A DNA stretch of 64,000 nucleotides from contig BFEA01000460.1 in NCBI GenBank assembly GCA_003427395.1, positions 982,317 to 1,046,316 on the forward strand, read 5' to 3'. The notes beneath the pieces are model-generated. The model did no database searches. It had not been told where the DNA came from and was given only the letters and a program-made list of their open reading frames with translations. Position numbers and translations under genes: made by a program. The DNA is from Chara braunii. Lineage: Eukaryota > Streptophyta > Charophyceae > Charales > Characeae. Shown here in pieces: positions 43,839 through 54,032 of the stretch. Each line of letters begins with the position of its first letter. Position 1 is the first letter of the stretch.

Positions 43839-43894
<56 letters not shown>

Positions 43895-43906
43895 CGCGCG
43901 TGTGTG
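43839..43906. repeat. compound microsatellite (CT)20(CG)11(TG)3
   Basis: Forty bases of CT, 22 bases of alternating CG and a short TG run follow each other without interruption. Alternating CG of this length is prone to left-handed Z-DNA. It lies near the left end of the 3.9-kb insertion. Confidence 0.95.
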
Positions 43907-44836
43907 CACCACAGCCTGCTCACGCGTACGCCTTTCCACCTCACACACAGCTCGCATCTGCTCCCTTTATAACGCCTCGACCTACCCCCTCGACACCCGT
44001 GCCACCCCCCTCGACGCCCGCGCTTTTTGCGCACCGGCACAAACACCCGCCAGTTGACTGCCGTTGCGCTCATCGGCAGCACACGAACGAAGACTCACAC
44101 ACGGACTGCCGCCCTCCCCAACCGACGGGCCGTCGTCGGTCCCCTGCCTCCACGCCCGAATTTCACTACGCACCCCGGCCCGACATGCTCACACGGCCCC
44201 CTCTCCATGCCGGCCTCCCCAACCGACGCGCACTACGCCGCCCCTGAACGTTGTTGCCGTCCCAGCCGACGCGCCCTCCTCGGTCCCCTGCGGCACCGCG
44301 CGCGGACCTTCCAGCCTGATTTTCGCTGGGCCCACTCGGAGCGTCACGCACGGACCGCTTTTTCCTTTAAGGTATAAATAAAGAGAAGAGATAAATTAAT
44401 ATCCGGCAAGTCAGACTCACGGTAAATAGAAGGTCCCCTCGCGAATTGAAAATGGGTCGTGGCGCTATCGGGAGCGCCGCACCCGCCCTGGGCTGGGGCA
44501 GCGCACAGGTGGGCCATGGTGAAGGCGAGCGGCAACGACGACCGCCATCTCTTCTCTCAACTAGGCGCTTTGCGCACGCGCAGGTGATCGGTGGCGCTTG
44601 TCCACACCACGTCACAGGCTGATGTGGCGGATGGACTGACTCCCGTTGGATTTTTCTTCTGGGAGTTCCACGTTTCACTCCATTGCTGCTGCAGTTTTGC
44701 ACGTGGCATATGGCCTGGGAGGCGTTGGCTATGTAAACGCCGGTGGAGGACAGTGGAGTCAACCCTTGGTAAACTGAAGTGCGATTGCAGTGGTGACTGC
44801 AATCATGAGGAAGTGGGTGTGTAAGCATAATCAGGG
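43907..44836. other. GC-rich part of the insertion, TATA-like box at 44373
   Basis: No gene is recognisable, although several overlapping Pro/Arg/His-rich frames exist in the GC-rich sequence. A good TATA box, TATAAATA (44373-44380), is followed by AT-rich DNA and could be a promoter on the plus strand. No coding sequence downstream supports it. Confidence 0.35.
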
Positions 44837-45620
44837 CGTTGTGCGGCATCAGCAACGGGCCGCTGATAATCACCAGCACCATCATCAACAGGGCGCAGTT
44901 TGACACCATCATCACAGTCAGGGTTCGTCATCATTATCAGGGTGCTGCTTGTCGTCATCATCATCATCACCATCATCATCAACAGGGCGCGGTTCGACAT
45001 CATCATCACGGTAATGGTTCGTCATCAGCATCAGGGTCGTTATTATCATCATCATCAGGGTGCCACTCGTCAAGGCATGGGTGGCGTCATGGGTGGCGTC
45101 ACTGGGATGATCATCCACGCTGCTCATCATGATGATCATCGTCATTGTTGTGTCTTCATAGGGCGCCACTGGGGTTGCTCATCATCAAGGCATGGGTGGC
45201 GTCATTATCCACGCTGCTCGTCATCATCAAGGCATGGGTGGCGTCATTATCCACGCTGCTCATCATGATGATCATCGTCATCGTTGTGTCTTCATAGGGC
45301 GCCACTGGGGTTGCTCGTTATCATCATCATCATTGTCATTACGCAAGTATCATTACCATCATCAATAGTTCACCATCATAAGGCGCTGTTGGCGAAGCTG
45401 CTCACCATCATCATCACTAGGGCGCGGTGCGTCATCATCATCATCATCAGCATCGACATCATCATCGTCATCGACATCATCAACATCATCATCATCATCA
45501 CCATCATCAATTTGTAAATCATAGGGCGCTGTTGGTACTGTTCTTCAGTATGATCAACAACATCATTCTGTCTTCATTCTTATCATTATTATCATCATCA
45601 TCATTTTGTTATCATTAGAT
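44837..45620 (+). repeat. ATC/CAT minisatellite with GGGCGC spacers
   Basis: CATCAT and ATCATC runs alternate with spacers such as CAGGGCGC and CATAGGGCGCCACTGG. A longer unit, GCTGCTCATCATGATGATCA plus TCGTCAT.GTTGTGTCTTCA, repeats at 45118 and 45257. CAAGGCATGGGTGGCGTCAT repeats at 45073, 45187 and 45229. His-rich and Ile-rich frames are by-products of the triplet. Confidence 0.9.
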
Positions 45621-45904
45621 GCTGCTTTACAAGGCCTTGTTTGCCTTTCACATCAGCAGGTGAGTTGGTTGTCATCATCATCTTCAGGATGCTGTTCATC
45701 GTTATCAGCAAATCCAAAAAAAGAAAACTCTCATCTACCTTTCTTCATCACAATTCTCAGAAATTTCCTATTCTTCCACTCATATCTTAGGAATTTGAGT
45801 TCCTAAAACTCTTGAGGCTCGTTTTTTCTTTTCTCCACTATTAATTTCTGGTTCCCCTTCGGGCGCATTAATGAATTATTTTNGTGTGGGTGGGGGGTTG
45901 GGGT
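45621..45904. other. spacer in the insertion
   Basis: No gene or repeat is recognised. It is AT-rich, with one N at 45883. Confidence 0.5.
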
Positions 45905-46620
45905 TTTAAGGAGGAGAGCTCTACTCCGCATGGGCTTCAGAAGGTGGGGGGTGAAATGCCCTGGAGGGAGTGGGGCCAGATTTTTAGGGTTTGCCCTATT
46001 CTGGGGCTGGGAGAGATGTATGGGTTGGCATCGTATCCCAGCGGAGGCAGATAGAGGTGAGGAGGTGGCTGAGGCATACTTTGGGTGGAACTGGATGCCT
46101 TAGTGGAAGTAGGGGGAGGAAGCAGGTATATCCCAAGTTGGGGCCGATAAGGAGAGCTTGTGATGAGGGCAGTCCTTTTCGGTGGAGGCAGCGGAGGGAT
46201 AGGGGGAGATGTAGGGGAGGGGGGGAAATAATCTACAGCAACGTTCGGAATTTTGGTTCTCCTCTTTAGTGTAAACAAATTACTTCTAGTGAGGGGGTGG
46301 GTTGGGGGAGAGCTGTACTCTGCAGGGGCTTCACAAGGAGGGAGGTGATTGCCCTGAAGGGAGACGGGGCAGATTTTGGGGGATGCTCTATTCTGGGGCT
46401 GGGGGAGATGTATGGGTTGGCATCATATCCTAGCGGAGGCAGATAAGGGCAAGGGGTTGGCAGAGGCATACTTTGGGTGGGAACTGGATGCCTTTGTGGG
46501 AGTAGGGGGGGAAATGGGTCTGTCCCAAGTTGGGGCCGATGAGGACTGCTTGTATTCAGGGGCGGTCCTTAGCGGTGGGGCAGGGGGATAAGGGGAAAGG
46601 GGGGGATTTCTATATCCTTT
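45905..46620 (-). repeat. 391-bp duplication with Pro-rich reading on the minus strand
   Basis: CTATTCTGGGGCTGGG.GAGATGT and the following TATGGGTTGGCATC.TATCC occur at 45996 and 46387. Similarity extends over about 330 bp, the second copy running to about 46610. On the minus strand both copies give Pro-rich peptides containing PPLGYDANPYISPSPRI, and the surrounding QSMPxPPPHLYL and RPQLG phrases are also shared in part. The frame is broken by stops and shifts outside this core. I do not recognise the family; it may be a captured gene fragment or a G-rich satellite. Confidence 0.6.
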
Positions 46621-47285
46621 GCTTGAATTTGGTTGGGACCTTTTTTGATTCTTCTTGGAATATTCAAAACATGCACCCTTGTTATTTCCTGGTAGTTTGA
46701 AGAATCTCGCAGGACTTTGAGGGACTGTTGGTGGTTTTTACAAAGCTGCACTGGAATTAGACTGTTATATTCAGGATCCGTGGTTGTTCCATGCCAGAAC
46801 GACGATGGCCAGAGCCAGGGTGATGCCCTGTAACTTGCGGAAGGTGAGGGCATGAGTCCTTGTAGAGAGATCTGGGGATGCTATGTGGGGGCATCCTAAG
46901 GGACAGTTGGGGGTTGCTGACACAGGACGACACTGGTCGGAGCTGGAGTGAGTCGCGTTGCTCTGTAACCTAGCGGATAGGGGGCGTGAGGCCTGGATGA
47001 GTTTGTCAGAGAATAAGTCAGTTTTGGTGAGCTTTGTTATGATCTGTTGGAATTCCCTTAGATACTTGAGTGTTCGGAGAATTGCGGGTGGATTTCAGGA
47101 GGTGTTTAGCGATCGTAAAAAAGGATTCGTAGTTTTTCTCACCATCTATATTCGTAGTTTTCTCATCATCTATCCCGATTCTCAGCAGTTTGTTTATGAT
47201 CTTGGAGGATACTCTCAAGCCGAAACCGGGTAATGGCCCCGGTACTTCAATTTGTTCATAAATCTTTTCTCTTTGTCTTCATATG
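46621..47285. other. unrecognised segment in the insertion
   Basis: A minus frame (46569-46853) and a plus frame (46958-47233) are open but have no domain. Two places resemble each other loosely: TGATCTGTTGGAATTCCCTTAG.TACTTGAG near 47040 and TTTCCTGGTAGTTTGAAGAA near 46685. I see no further structure. Confidence 0.35.
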
Positions 47286-47702
47286 GGACGCTGAGCCCGA
47301 TTCCCAGCATGTGCTGCTCCCCACGAATAGATTGGAGCATGTTAAAAAAAAAAAAGAAGAAAAAAAAAGGGTTCCGCCGAATAGAGAAGATAGGGATCCA
47401 TGCCTCAGATTGTTTTGGAGATACAGTAGATCAAAGGGATAGGGTCTCCAATCATCTGACATATACTGCTCAACGTGCATACATTGATTGTTGGAGATAT
47501 CAACATAGTTCTGCATAGGGACGCTGGAGCGTCCCGGTTTTCCAGCACATACACTCACACCATTGTATAGGGACGCTGGACCCGATTTCCAGCAGATACA
47601 TTTTCATCATTGTACAGGGATCCTGGACCCGATTTCCAGCAGGTGTAGCTCCCCACCAATAGATGGAGCCTTCGACGTCGGAAAAAAAAAAAAAAAAAAA
47701 AA
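47286..47702. repeat. hairpin minisatellite, about 48-bp step, ending in poly-A
   Basis: The unit GGGA.(C/T)GCTGGACCCGATTTCCAGCA, or a variant, occurs near 47286, 47519, 47567 and 47617, and the last three are spaced about 48-50 bp apart. GCTGGA and TCCAGC within a unit form a stem with a 7-base loop. A run of A (about 47681-47702) follows GACGTCGG. Confidence 0.8.
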
Positions 47703-47706
47703 CCGG

Positions 47707-48589
47707 CAAGTCACCTAGGCTATCGTTCAAGAGGTATCAACAACATATACACAGACTGAGCACATGATCTAATCCTACTTCAATTAGTTTCACTCACAGC
47801 AGCATTGAACAAAACTGCCAATGGTAAAACACTATAGTTCTAGGCTGTCTGTCAGGTGTTTAGCAGTCTGTCCACCAACTAATCAAACTAAAAATAAATC
47901 ACGTGCGCAGATGTATGCACAATGGAAATAATTGTGATGGTAATTGAGCACCAATTGGAACCGTCCTTGTGCTGTATCCAACATGCCTGTCCGCATCATC
48001 AAGCAGCGGTGTCTAAGGCGTGCATTAACGTCCCCACCCCTGTGCCCAGGAACTCGCTTATGATCAGCATTGCCCTTTGTTTATCCTTGCGTGCAACGAG
48101 CCTTCCATCCGACTGATCTGGCTGACCAAGAGGCAATTTACGAACAACCCCCAAGGTGCTAAGGAATTATTTAACGTCACAGCCAGGACGACTATCACAG
48201 TCAGTATTCAGAACAGATCCCTGCCAGAAATATTTATAGACGGTCTGGTACGCGTTTTGCAAAGGACTGGTCAGTCCACGTTCCCTCAATTGGCGCAGCG
48301 AAGAGCTCAAAGGACAAAGCAACATGGCCTGTGTACTACTCCCATGGGTTGGCATGGTGACCGTGATCCGTGCTTCGACCAGGGCCTTCAGAGGCACCGT
48401 CCTCTCCTGCCAGATTAGCCACCAGGAAGAATGCTGACTCTTAAGGTAGAGCGCTAACCAAAAGAGGACACTCAAGTTGAACTCACTTCCTAACGATAGG
48501 AAGAGATTGAGAGGGAAGATAAGGTAAGGGAACAACGTACATGAAGATAGCTGCCCTCAACCACAAATTTCTCACCAATTAAGCCGACG
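47707..48589 (-). other. leader of minus-strand LTR-A element P, inner part
   Basis: This region is non-coding. 47707-48030 matches the leader of element F (60,880-61,190), for example over CAGATGTATG.ACA.TGG and GAGCA.CAATT.GAACC. 48040-48560 matches, inverted, the leader at 1470-2000. A TATA-like TATAAATATT on the minus strand lies at 48229-48238; the copy at 1821 reads TGTAAATATT. The leader is interrupted at 48590 by LTR-I and continues at 49861. Confidence 0.7.
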
Positions 48590-49860
48590 TGTGATAACCC
48601 GTTCAAACACGGACTGAAACACACAGCTGATTTCTGAGTTTTTGCCCTACCGAGTTCCCCGCCTGCTAAGTCTGTGTGTGTGTGCTTGCTAGACTGCATG
48701 TCTGTCTGAGTGCTGGTTGGCTTGCGTGTGTGACCGTGCCTGTCTGAGTGCTGGTTGGTATGAGTGTGAGTGTGTGGCCCGCCTGGGCACTTGTTCGTTC
48801 GTTGGGCCCTTAGGGCCGATACTTACCTGTGGCCGTGGCTTCGAAGGGTTGCAGCGGGAAAAAAGCACTCAAGTAGCACGTAGGCGGGTACTGCACCCGG
48901 CAGGGGGGTAAATATGCAGGTACCGGAGGCCGAGCAGAAGAAGACGAAAGTGGCATTTTTAGAGGCCGGTAGTGTAGGCTAGGTCTAGCGGGTACCAGTC
49001 TGAGTCTAGGGCCTGTAGGGGCAATATCAGAGTCTGCAATGATGTTCCCTCCAATAGGAGGAGGAGGTACCGATTGCTTGGGAAGGCCAGCGGTCTGGAA
49101 GTCACCGCCCAAGAGGCAAAGCAGGCCACTATATCTTCCGGCCGGGCGGAAGACCAGGCCTCTTTTTCGGTGTGCAAGTTTGGCGACACACTGGTGGAGC
49201 GCTGGAGGGAGCAACGCTGGGCTGGAGTTGCGCTGCTAGGGAGGAAGAAGAAGGACTAGAGGGAGGAAGGAGGAAGGGGGAGGAGCGTCGGGGGTACTTA
49301 CCTGGCTATGGTGGCAGCCATCTTCATCACATTGGTGGGCGCTGCAGCAAGGAGTCCCCAGTCGGGGAGAGCCACACCAAGAAGCTTCAAGGCAGGGTTG
49401 GGCATGGCGGCCAGAGCTTGAGCAGCCATAGCTGCTTTGGGTTGTCCTTTGGACATCTTTGGGTTGTCTTTTGGACGTCTGAGCAAGGCCTAGTAGTCCA
49501 CCATAGCCTCGGCCTATGAGAGTGAAGAGTGGGAGAGGCGGCCATGGCTATGGTGGACCATGAGTGATACCTGCAGTAGAAAAGGGACTCGGACATGATT
49601 CTGGACCAGTCATTCAACATTGTATTATTATTTCTTGTATGAATAAGAGAAGGGGGAGATAAGGAGGAGGAGATTGTTGGGCGAAGAAGAAGAGCCTTGT
49701 CATTGTCTTTGCTGGTGTACATCTTCTTCTTCTTCTTTCTTACTTCTTCTTCTTCTTCTACTCCTCTCTCTCCTCTCAAGCTCATTCATTTCTTTCTGCA
49801 ATTGGATGGCATTGTACTTTCCAGTGGATGTGCATCTCGAAATTGGCCAGGGTCATAACA
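48590..49860 (+). mobile_element. solo LTR-I with 4-bp target duplication
   Basis: The unit runs from TGTGATAACCCG to CAGGGTCATAACA, 1271 bp. It is flanked by GACG on both sides (48586-48589 and 49861-49864). It matches 37444-38842, including GGCCGATACTT, AATATCAGAGTCTGCAATGATG, GTGCAAGTTTGGCGACACNCTG, the CTT microsatellite and GAAATTGGCCAGG. Antisense splice-donor motifs lie at 48820 (ATACTTACCTGTG) and 49305 (GTACTTACCTGGC). Strand is by convention. Confidence 0.9.
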
Positions 49861-50130
49861 GACGTGCATTTTGACGACAGGTCGTAGCCTCGGTACCATC
49901 GATAATGCAGTGACACCTCAACCAAAATGCCACATCAGCATGCTCTCATCATCACACATACATCCGCTGTCACCACAGCCCCCACACTGTGCCACAACCT
50001 TCCGGCCAATTCCCCTCTATCGGGGAGTGGCTATTCATGCCAGCCCCACTGTATCCTTACTCTGTAGAAAGCATCGTCAGCGCACCAAGTAGCAATGTCG
50101 CCAGCGCCAAATAATGGCGATTTCGAACCA
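49861..50130 (-). other. leader of element P, outer part
   Basis: This region is non-coding, lies between the primer site and the LTR-I insertion point, and contains no open frame of note. It matches the inverted leader at 1250-1460 (GATGATGAGA...GCTGATGTGGCATT). Confidence 0.65.
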
Positions 50131-50142
50131 GCTCCGATACTA
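50131..50142 (-). other. primer-binding site of element P
   Basis: On the minus strand TAGTATCGGAGC lies four bases beyond the TTGCA end of LTR-A (50146). It resembles the tRNA-Met site TGGTATCAGAGC with substitutions. It shows that this LTR is a 5' LTR. Confidence 0.7.
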
Positions 50143-50145
50143 AAT

Positions 50146-51312
50146 TGCAAGGAATATGAGCGAGAGCGATAGACAGAAAACCAAGTTGCAAAATCACACA
50201 TGTCCGGATAGTCATGTACCAAGCACAGAGCTCAAATGCACCAAGATTCCATCCAAATAAGAGTAAAGCAGTGAACTCGTCCGTCAATGTTATCACCCTC
50301 GGGCCTCACCAACAAATTATCCAATGTCGCTCATTTGTGTCTGGTGCCCAACACCCAGCCTACTTACTGAGCCTATCTAGCCTATCTATATTCTTACAAC
50401 AGGATCACTCCGACGTTGAAGACCAATGTACATGACGGCAACACCAATGTCGACCTCCCACATACACCAGGTACGTTCTCTCTCCTCCCCTCATCAGACC
50501 TTGAGCACCCAGTCATGCGCCTCCTACCCGAAGACAACCTTCGTCCATCACCCGCGCGACCACGCGGCGGCTTTCCAAGGAACATGTTCCGAGTCATGTT
50601 CCGCGTGGTCGCCGCCGTCATGTTCTGAGTCATGTTCCGAAGCGCAAGTGCCCCTGCAGCGCCCCGCTCACCTCATAGCGCCCTCGTGCGCCCCAGCCAG
50701 CAGCGCATATGCAGACACTTTTGCAGCAGCGTGTCCGCATCGCCTGTTGAGGCCTGATTCCCCTCCCTCTGGACAAACACCTTAGTATATGGAAGTCGCG
50801 GCCCTGTTTGGCTGCGTGGCTTGGCTGAGGAGACTCCCAGTAGCTTCCAGTCGGGCCCTAGTGTCTGCATCCAGGCCCTGTTCGACAGTTGGGGGGTTGG
50901 GCCCTTTTTGGTTGGGCACGTACAGGCAGCCTCCAGGCTTCAAGTGTTTGTCGTCTTCTCATTGGCTCGGTGGGCGTCTGTGACGACAATGCTGCATTCT
51001 GATTCGCCCGTGGCCACTTCGTGATGTGTTGGCCTCACGCTGCGTGTGCCTAGGGCGCAACCACCCGGCCCTGGGCTCAATTGCTTGACTCAGCTGCTGT
51101 TTTTGGAGGGAGCCCAGGGATAGGCTCACATCGCACTTAATCCAACTTGTGTGCTGCAACTCTCTGATACCCACGTTGGAAAATGCTGAGATAAGGGCCT
51201 CTTGTGGATATTCAGGGCCGCCTTCACTTAGGGGGGGCACGATGCTTGCTGGAGGCCAGAACACATATCATGTGTATCTTGGCTAGGGCCCCGTGAGGGC
51301 ACATTCCGCACA
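50146..51312 (-). mobile_element. LTR-A, 5' LTR of element P
   Basis: On the minus strand this runs from TGTGCGGAATGTGCCCTCAC (51312) to ATATTCCTTGCA (50146) and is very similar to the LTR at 26932-28056. The antisense (plus) donor motif ACCAG|GTACGTTC lies near 50470. A direct repeat of ATGTTC.G..GTCATGTTCCG.G lies at 50580-50640. Its upstream neighbour is the tail of integrase of element H, so P inserted into H. Confidence 0.85.
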
Positions 51313-51911
51313 GTACGCAAACCTGACCTTGTATTGCCGCTGTGCCCTTCCTCTGCAACCTGTGCAGAAAGTATCTTCGGCTACTATTTGGTCTACATCA
51401 TAACCTTCGTCCATATCTGGTGGAATCATGGAACATTGGGAGGGAAGTTGGTCGTTCGTAATGCAGGGAAGCAACTTAGATGCGTGGAAAACTGGGTATG
51501 TGCGCAGGTGGGGCGGAATCTCAGCAGTGTAGGATGGACCATCTGCTTCTCCCTTGACATGGTCCCCTATACACTGGTAACAGTTTTTGCGACATCCCTT
51601 CTTCCAGAATGGACTCGGACCAAGTCCCCGACTGCAAACTATGATGGTCGCCGATGCTTGTTAGTTTCTTCTACCATCTGGTGCTGGAGTTTCTTCTTGA
51701 CCTGTTCTAGATCCTTCTCGTATTGAATGGCAAATTTCCTTGTAGAAGGGGGCAGTCTTTGAATCTGATCTGAATTCAAGCAGTCAATTGGATGTTGGGG
51801 TTGCCAACCTCTGTGCAGTTCATTAGGGGTGCGTGCGGTAAACAAGTGCATCGAGTTGTTATATGCAAACTGCATTTTGAGAATGGCCATGATGGTGGGT
51901 ATTCTTAACAA
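51313..51911 (-). pseudogene. pol: element H integrase C-terminus and tail
   Basis: The minus frame 51639-51911 reads MQFAYNNSMHLFTARTPNEL, then HRGWQPQHPIDCLNSDQIQR and QYEKDLEQVKKKLQHQMVEE. The frame 51283-51474 reads PPDMDEGYDVDQIVAEDTFC followed by AQRQYKVRFAY. Both match element J (40,560-41,150), so H belongs to the J lineage. The tail is cut at RFAY by LTR-A. The stretch between the two frames is frameshifted. Confidence 0.8.
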
Positions 51912-51914
51912 TGT

Positions 51915-52175
51915 AAATAGGAGGGCAAAAGAAAAGGGGAATGAAAGATATACCCATGATAGTGGTCAGATACAGTCTGGAAAGTACTGGTGCGAGTATG
52001 CCCTCAGTGAGGGCCTTTCCTGAGAAGGTGGAACATGTCCTGCCTCGCTGGCAGGGCACTACAAGACAGACAAAGGAAAAAAAAAAAGAAAAGAAAAAGA
52101 CAATGATTTGGCCATGATAGTGGTCAGATCCATTCCGGACGGTACTATTGTAAGTATGCCCTAGGTCAGATGGCT
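51915..52175 (+). pseudogene. two Cys/His motif repeats like those near gag M
   Basis: In plus frame the segments HDSGQIQSGKYWCEYALSEG (51957-52016) and HDSGQIHSGRYYCKYALGQM (about 52115-52174) resemble the motifs at 31354-32035. The first Cys pair is replaced by Asp/Gly, while H-S-G-x-Y-x-C is kept. A Lys-rich A-run lies between them, with a stop. The segment interrupts element H, whose coding is on the opposite strand. Confidence 0.55.
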
Positions 52176-52265
52176 TCCCCCACATCTCTTTCTAGTTCAG
52201 ATGGCTTCCCCCGCAATGCCCGCATCTCTTTCTAGGTCAGATGGCTTCCCCCACATCTCTTTTAT
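52165..52265 (+). repeat. short tandem repeat
   Basis: GTCAGATGGCTTCCCCCACATCTCTTT and close variants occur three times (about 52165, 52197, 52235). The second copy has an extra GCAATGCCC. Confidence 0.85.
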
Positions 52266-52499
52266 GTTTCTTTTATGAAACGGCAACAACCTCTGTGCAT
52301 CATTGATCTGGATTTAGTTTGTTTGTTTTTTTTTTTTTTCCGCTCGTCTTTTGGGTGCCATCTGCTGGCACGAGGTACAACACTCGAGTTTAATGGTAGG
52401 CTGGTACCAGGACCCCAAAATTTTTCTTTTCAGCCTGTTACTGTAGCAGTCAGGCTTGGAAACGTGCAACTTTTGGTTCGTCAATTTAGGTACCTGTGA
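52266..52499. other. unrecognised spacer
   Basis: No gene is present. It contains a T15 run at 52326-52340 and a short open frame without a domain. Confidence 0.4.
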
Positions 52500-52948
52500 A
52501 CTGGAGGTTTAATCAGCTTGCTGCAAATGGGGTCGTCAGCATATGTAGCCTTGATCTGCTGCTGAAGTTTGGAGCTTGCATCGAGGTACGTCACGATGGC
52601 ACCGAGTCGACGATAGCGTTGTAATAACCCTTGACTGCTTTCAACTCAAAGTCGGAGTAATTTATCTCCCCAGCCCACCTAGTCAAGTTAGGGGTCGGTT
52701 TTCAGCCAACGAGGGACTCGTGATAGAAGTAGACTTTGAAGTGCCTTCGTAGGAGAGTGTCCTTAGTGGTTCAATGCTTCTAACAAAGCAAACAATTTGT
52801 GTTCATACGTCGATGCGGCGACCTTCTTGCTAGGAAACCTGCAAGACCAGAACTCGACGGGCCGGTATCCCTCTCCATTGTTTTGCTGGAGTACGGTGCC
52901 AATTTCGTATTGGTTTGCGCCAGTAGTGAGAATGAATGCAAGTGATGG
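52500..52948 (-). pseudogene. pol: element H RNase H
   Basis: On the minus strand the segment near 52930-52740 reads AFILTTGANQYEIGTVLQQN, then GYRPVEFWSCRFPSKKVAAS and TYEHKLFALLEALNH. The RNase H start normally reads TDAS; here it is TGAN, so the first catalytic Asp is lost. A later scrap, AIVTYLDASSKLQQQIKATY, near 52540-52600 matches element J at 39,775-39,830. Stops break it. The upstream RT is lost where LTR-B of element R begins. Confidence 0.75.
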
Positions 52949-53418
52949 TGTTACGGACTCATCCAGGGCTCGATCCCTGGTCCGCGGGTTACCACCCGCC
53001 AGGCTGCTATTTTATCTTTGAGTTCCTGATCTTCGGTTCCTGACCGTTGGCGCCCTCTACAGTTTGCGCCCGTTCTCAAACTCCTCTGGCACTTTCGGAT
53101 TTTGATACTTGGCGCCATTCGGCATTCTGGCGCCCAGGCTCACACCGTCTGCCCTTGGGACTCAACTTGAGTCCCGTACTTAAGACTGAACTCAAACCCA
53201 GTCCGGGCACACAGTTTTCAGCCTCAGTGCTTGTGGTTCAGTGTGACTTGCAACATTGTGTTCGGAATCCAAGATTGCGATATTGCGACTTTTGCACTTT
53301 GTGTCTGCGTCCACGTCCGTCGAGATGTGTCGAGTCTCCGTCGAGTTGAGTGAGCTTGTGTGTCTGCTCTCACTCTCCCGCTCTCTCCCACCTCGTTGCT
53401 TTGCCTCTGCCTATTCAC
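52949..53418 (+). mobile_element. LTR-B, 5' LTR of element R
   Basis: The LTR runs from TGTTACGGACTCATCCAGG to TATTCACA and matches the LTR-B copies of element E. A primer site, TGATATCGGAGC, follows at 53420-53431. It is the 5' end of a second LTR-B element, whose body is missing beyond 54209. Confidence 0.85.
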
Positions 53419-53419
53419 A

Positions 53420-54032
53420 CTGATATCGGAGCGGCAAACAGCCCTCCATCCCTCCCTGTTCTGGCTTTGCTATGTCATCGACATCGTCACAATCATCATT
53501 GCCTCCAGCTCCACCACGTCAGCGCCATCGTCGTTGTCATCCCTGCCACATCAACGCCTCGTACCTGCCGTCATCACTATCGCCACGTCAGCAACACCTC
53601 GTCCTCAGCGTCATTGCTACGTGATCGATCCCGAAGTTGACGCGCAGGTAAGTGACCAACATTTTTTTTCCTTTCCTTTTTCTTCTCCCTTCTCCTTCCT
53701 CCTCGTTTCTTTCTCACCTCCTCGTCATAGTCGTCAAATTCTTCTTCCTCCTCCTCGCCGTCCTTGCTTTTTTTCTCCTCCCTCTTCTTCATCACTCTCA
53801 TTCTTCCCTCTCCCCCTCTTCTCCTCTCCTTCCTCTTCCTCCCTTCGTCTCCCTGCCACCCTCATCATTGCCCGCTCTGGTTCGCCACCATTCCGTGTGA
53901 TCTTTTCCTTCCCCTGTCCCCCCCTCCCCGCCGCCCGTGCGTCGTTTTTTTTCCCCGCGTACGACTTTTCCCCCGACGCGATCTCATTCCCCCTCCCTAC
54001 CTCCCGATCCCGACCTCGAGCCCTCTTCCCCC
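53420..54032 (+). other. element R primer site, leader, splice donor and pyrimidine tract
   Basis: The leader is homologous to 10319-10721. It contains repeats of CATC, CGTCA and CCACGTCAGC words, the donor CGCGCAG|GTAAGTGACC with GT at 53648, and then a C/T-rich stretch to 54032. No start codon follows the primer site directly, unlike element E. Confidence 0.7.

Larger units (their letters stand above)
43771..47706. mobile_element. 3.9-kb satellite-rich insertion in element P/O
   Basis: Leader sequence homologous to element F (60,840-60,960) is present on both sides, at 43735-43765 and from 47707 on, and is contiguous in F. CAAGT occurs at 43766-43770 and 47707-47711 and could be a 5-bp target duplication. 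The insert starts with a perfect 8-bp-stem hairpin (43778-43796). It contains compound microsatellites, an ATC minisatellite, a G-rich duplication and hairpin minisatellites, and ends with a run of about 21 A followed by CCGG. No transposition gene is visible. Its nature is unknown. Confidence 0.5.

Noticed and set aside
44373-44380. TATAAATA as the promoter of a host gene
   Set aside because: No coding sequence with a domain follows on the plus strand, so it is kept only as a note.
44837-45620. His-rich (HHHH) and Ile-rich frames
   Set aside because: These are by-products of the ATC repeat. No start context or domain is present and several frames are open at once.
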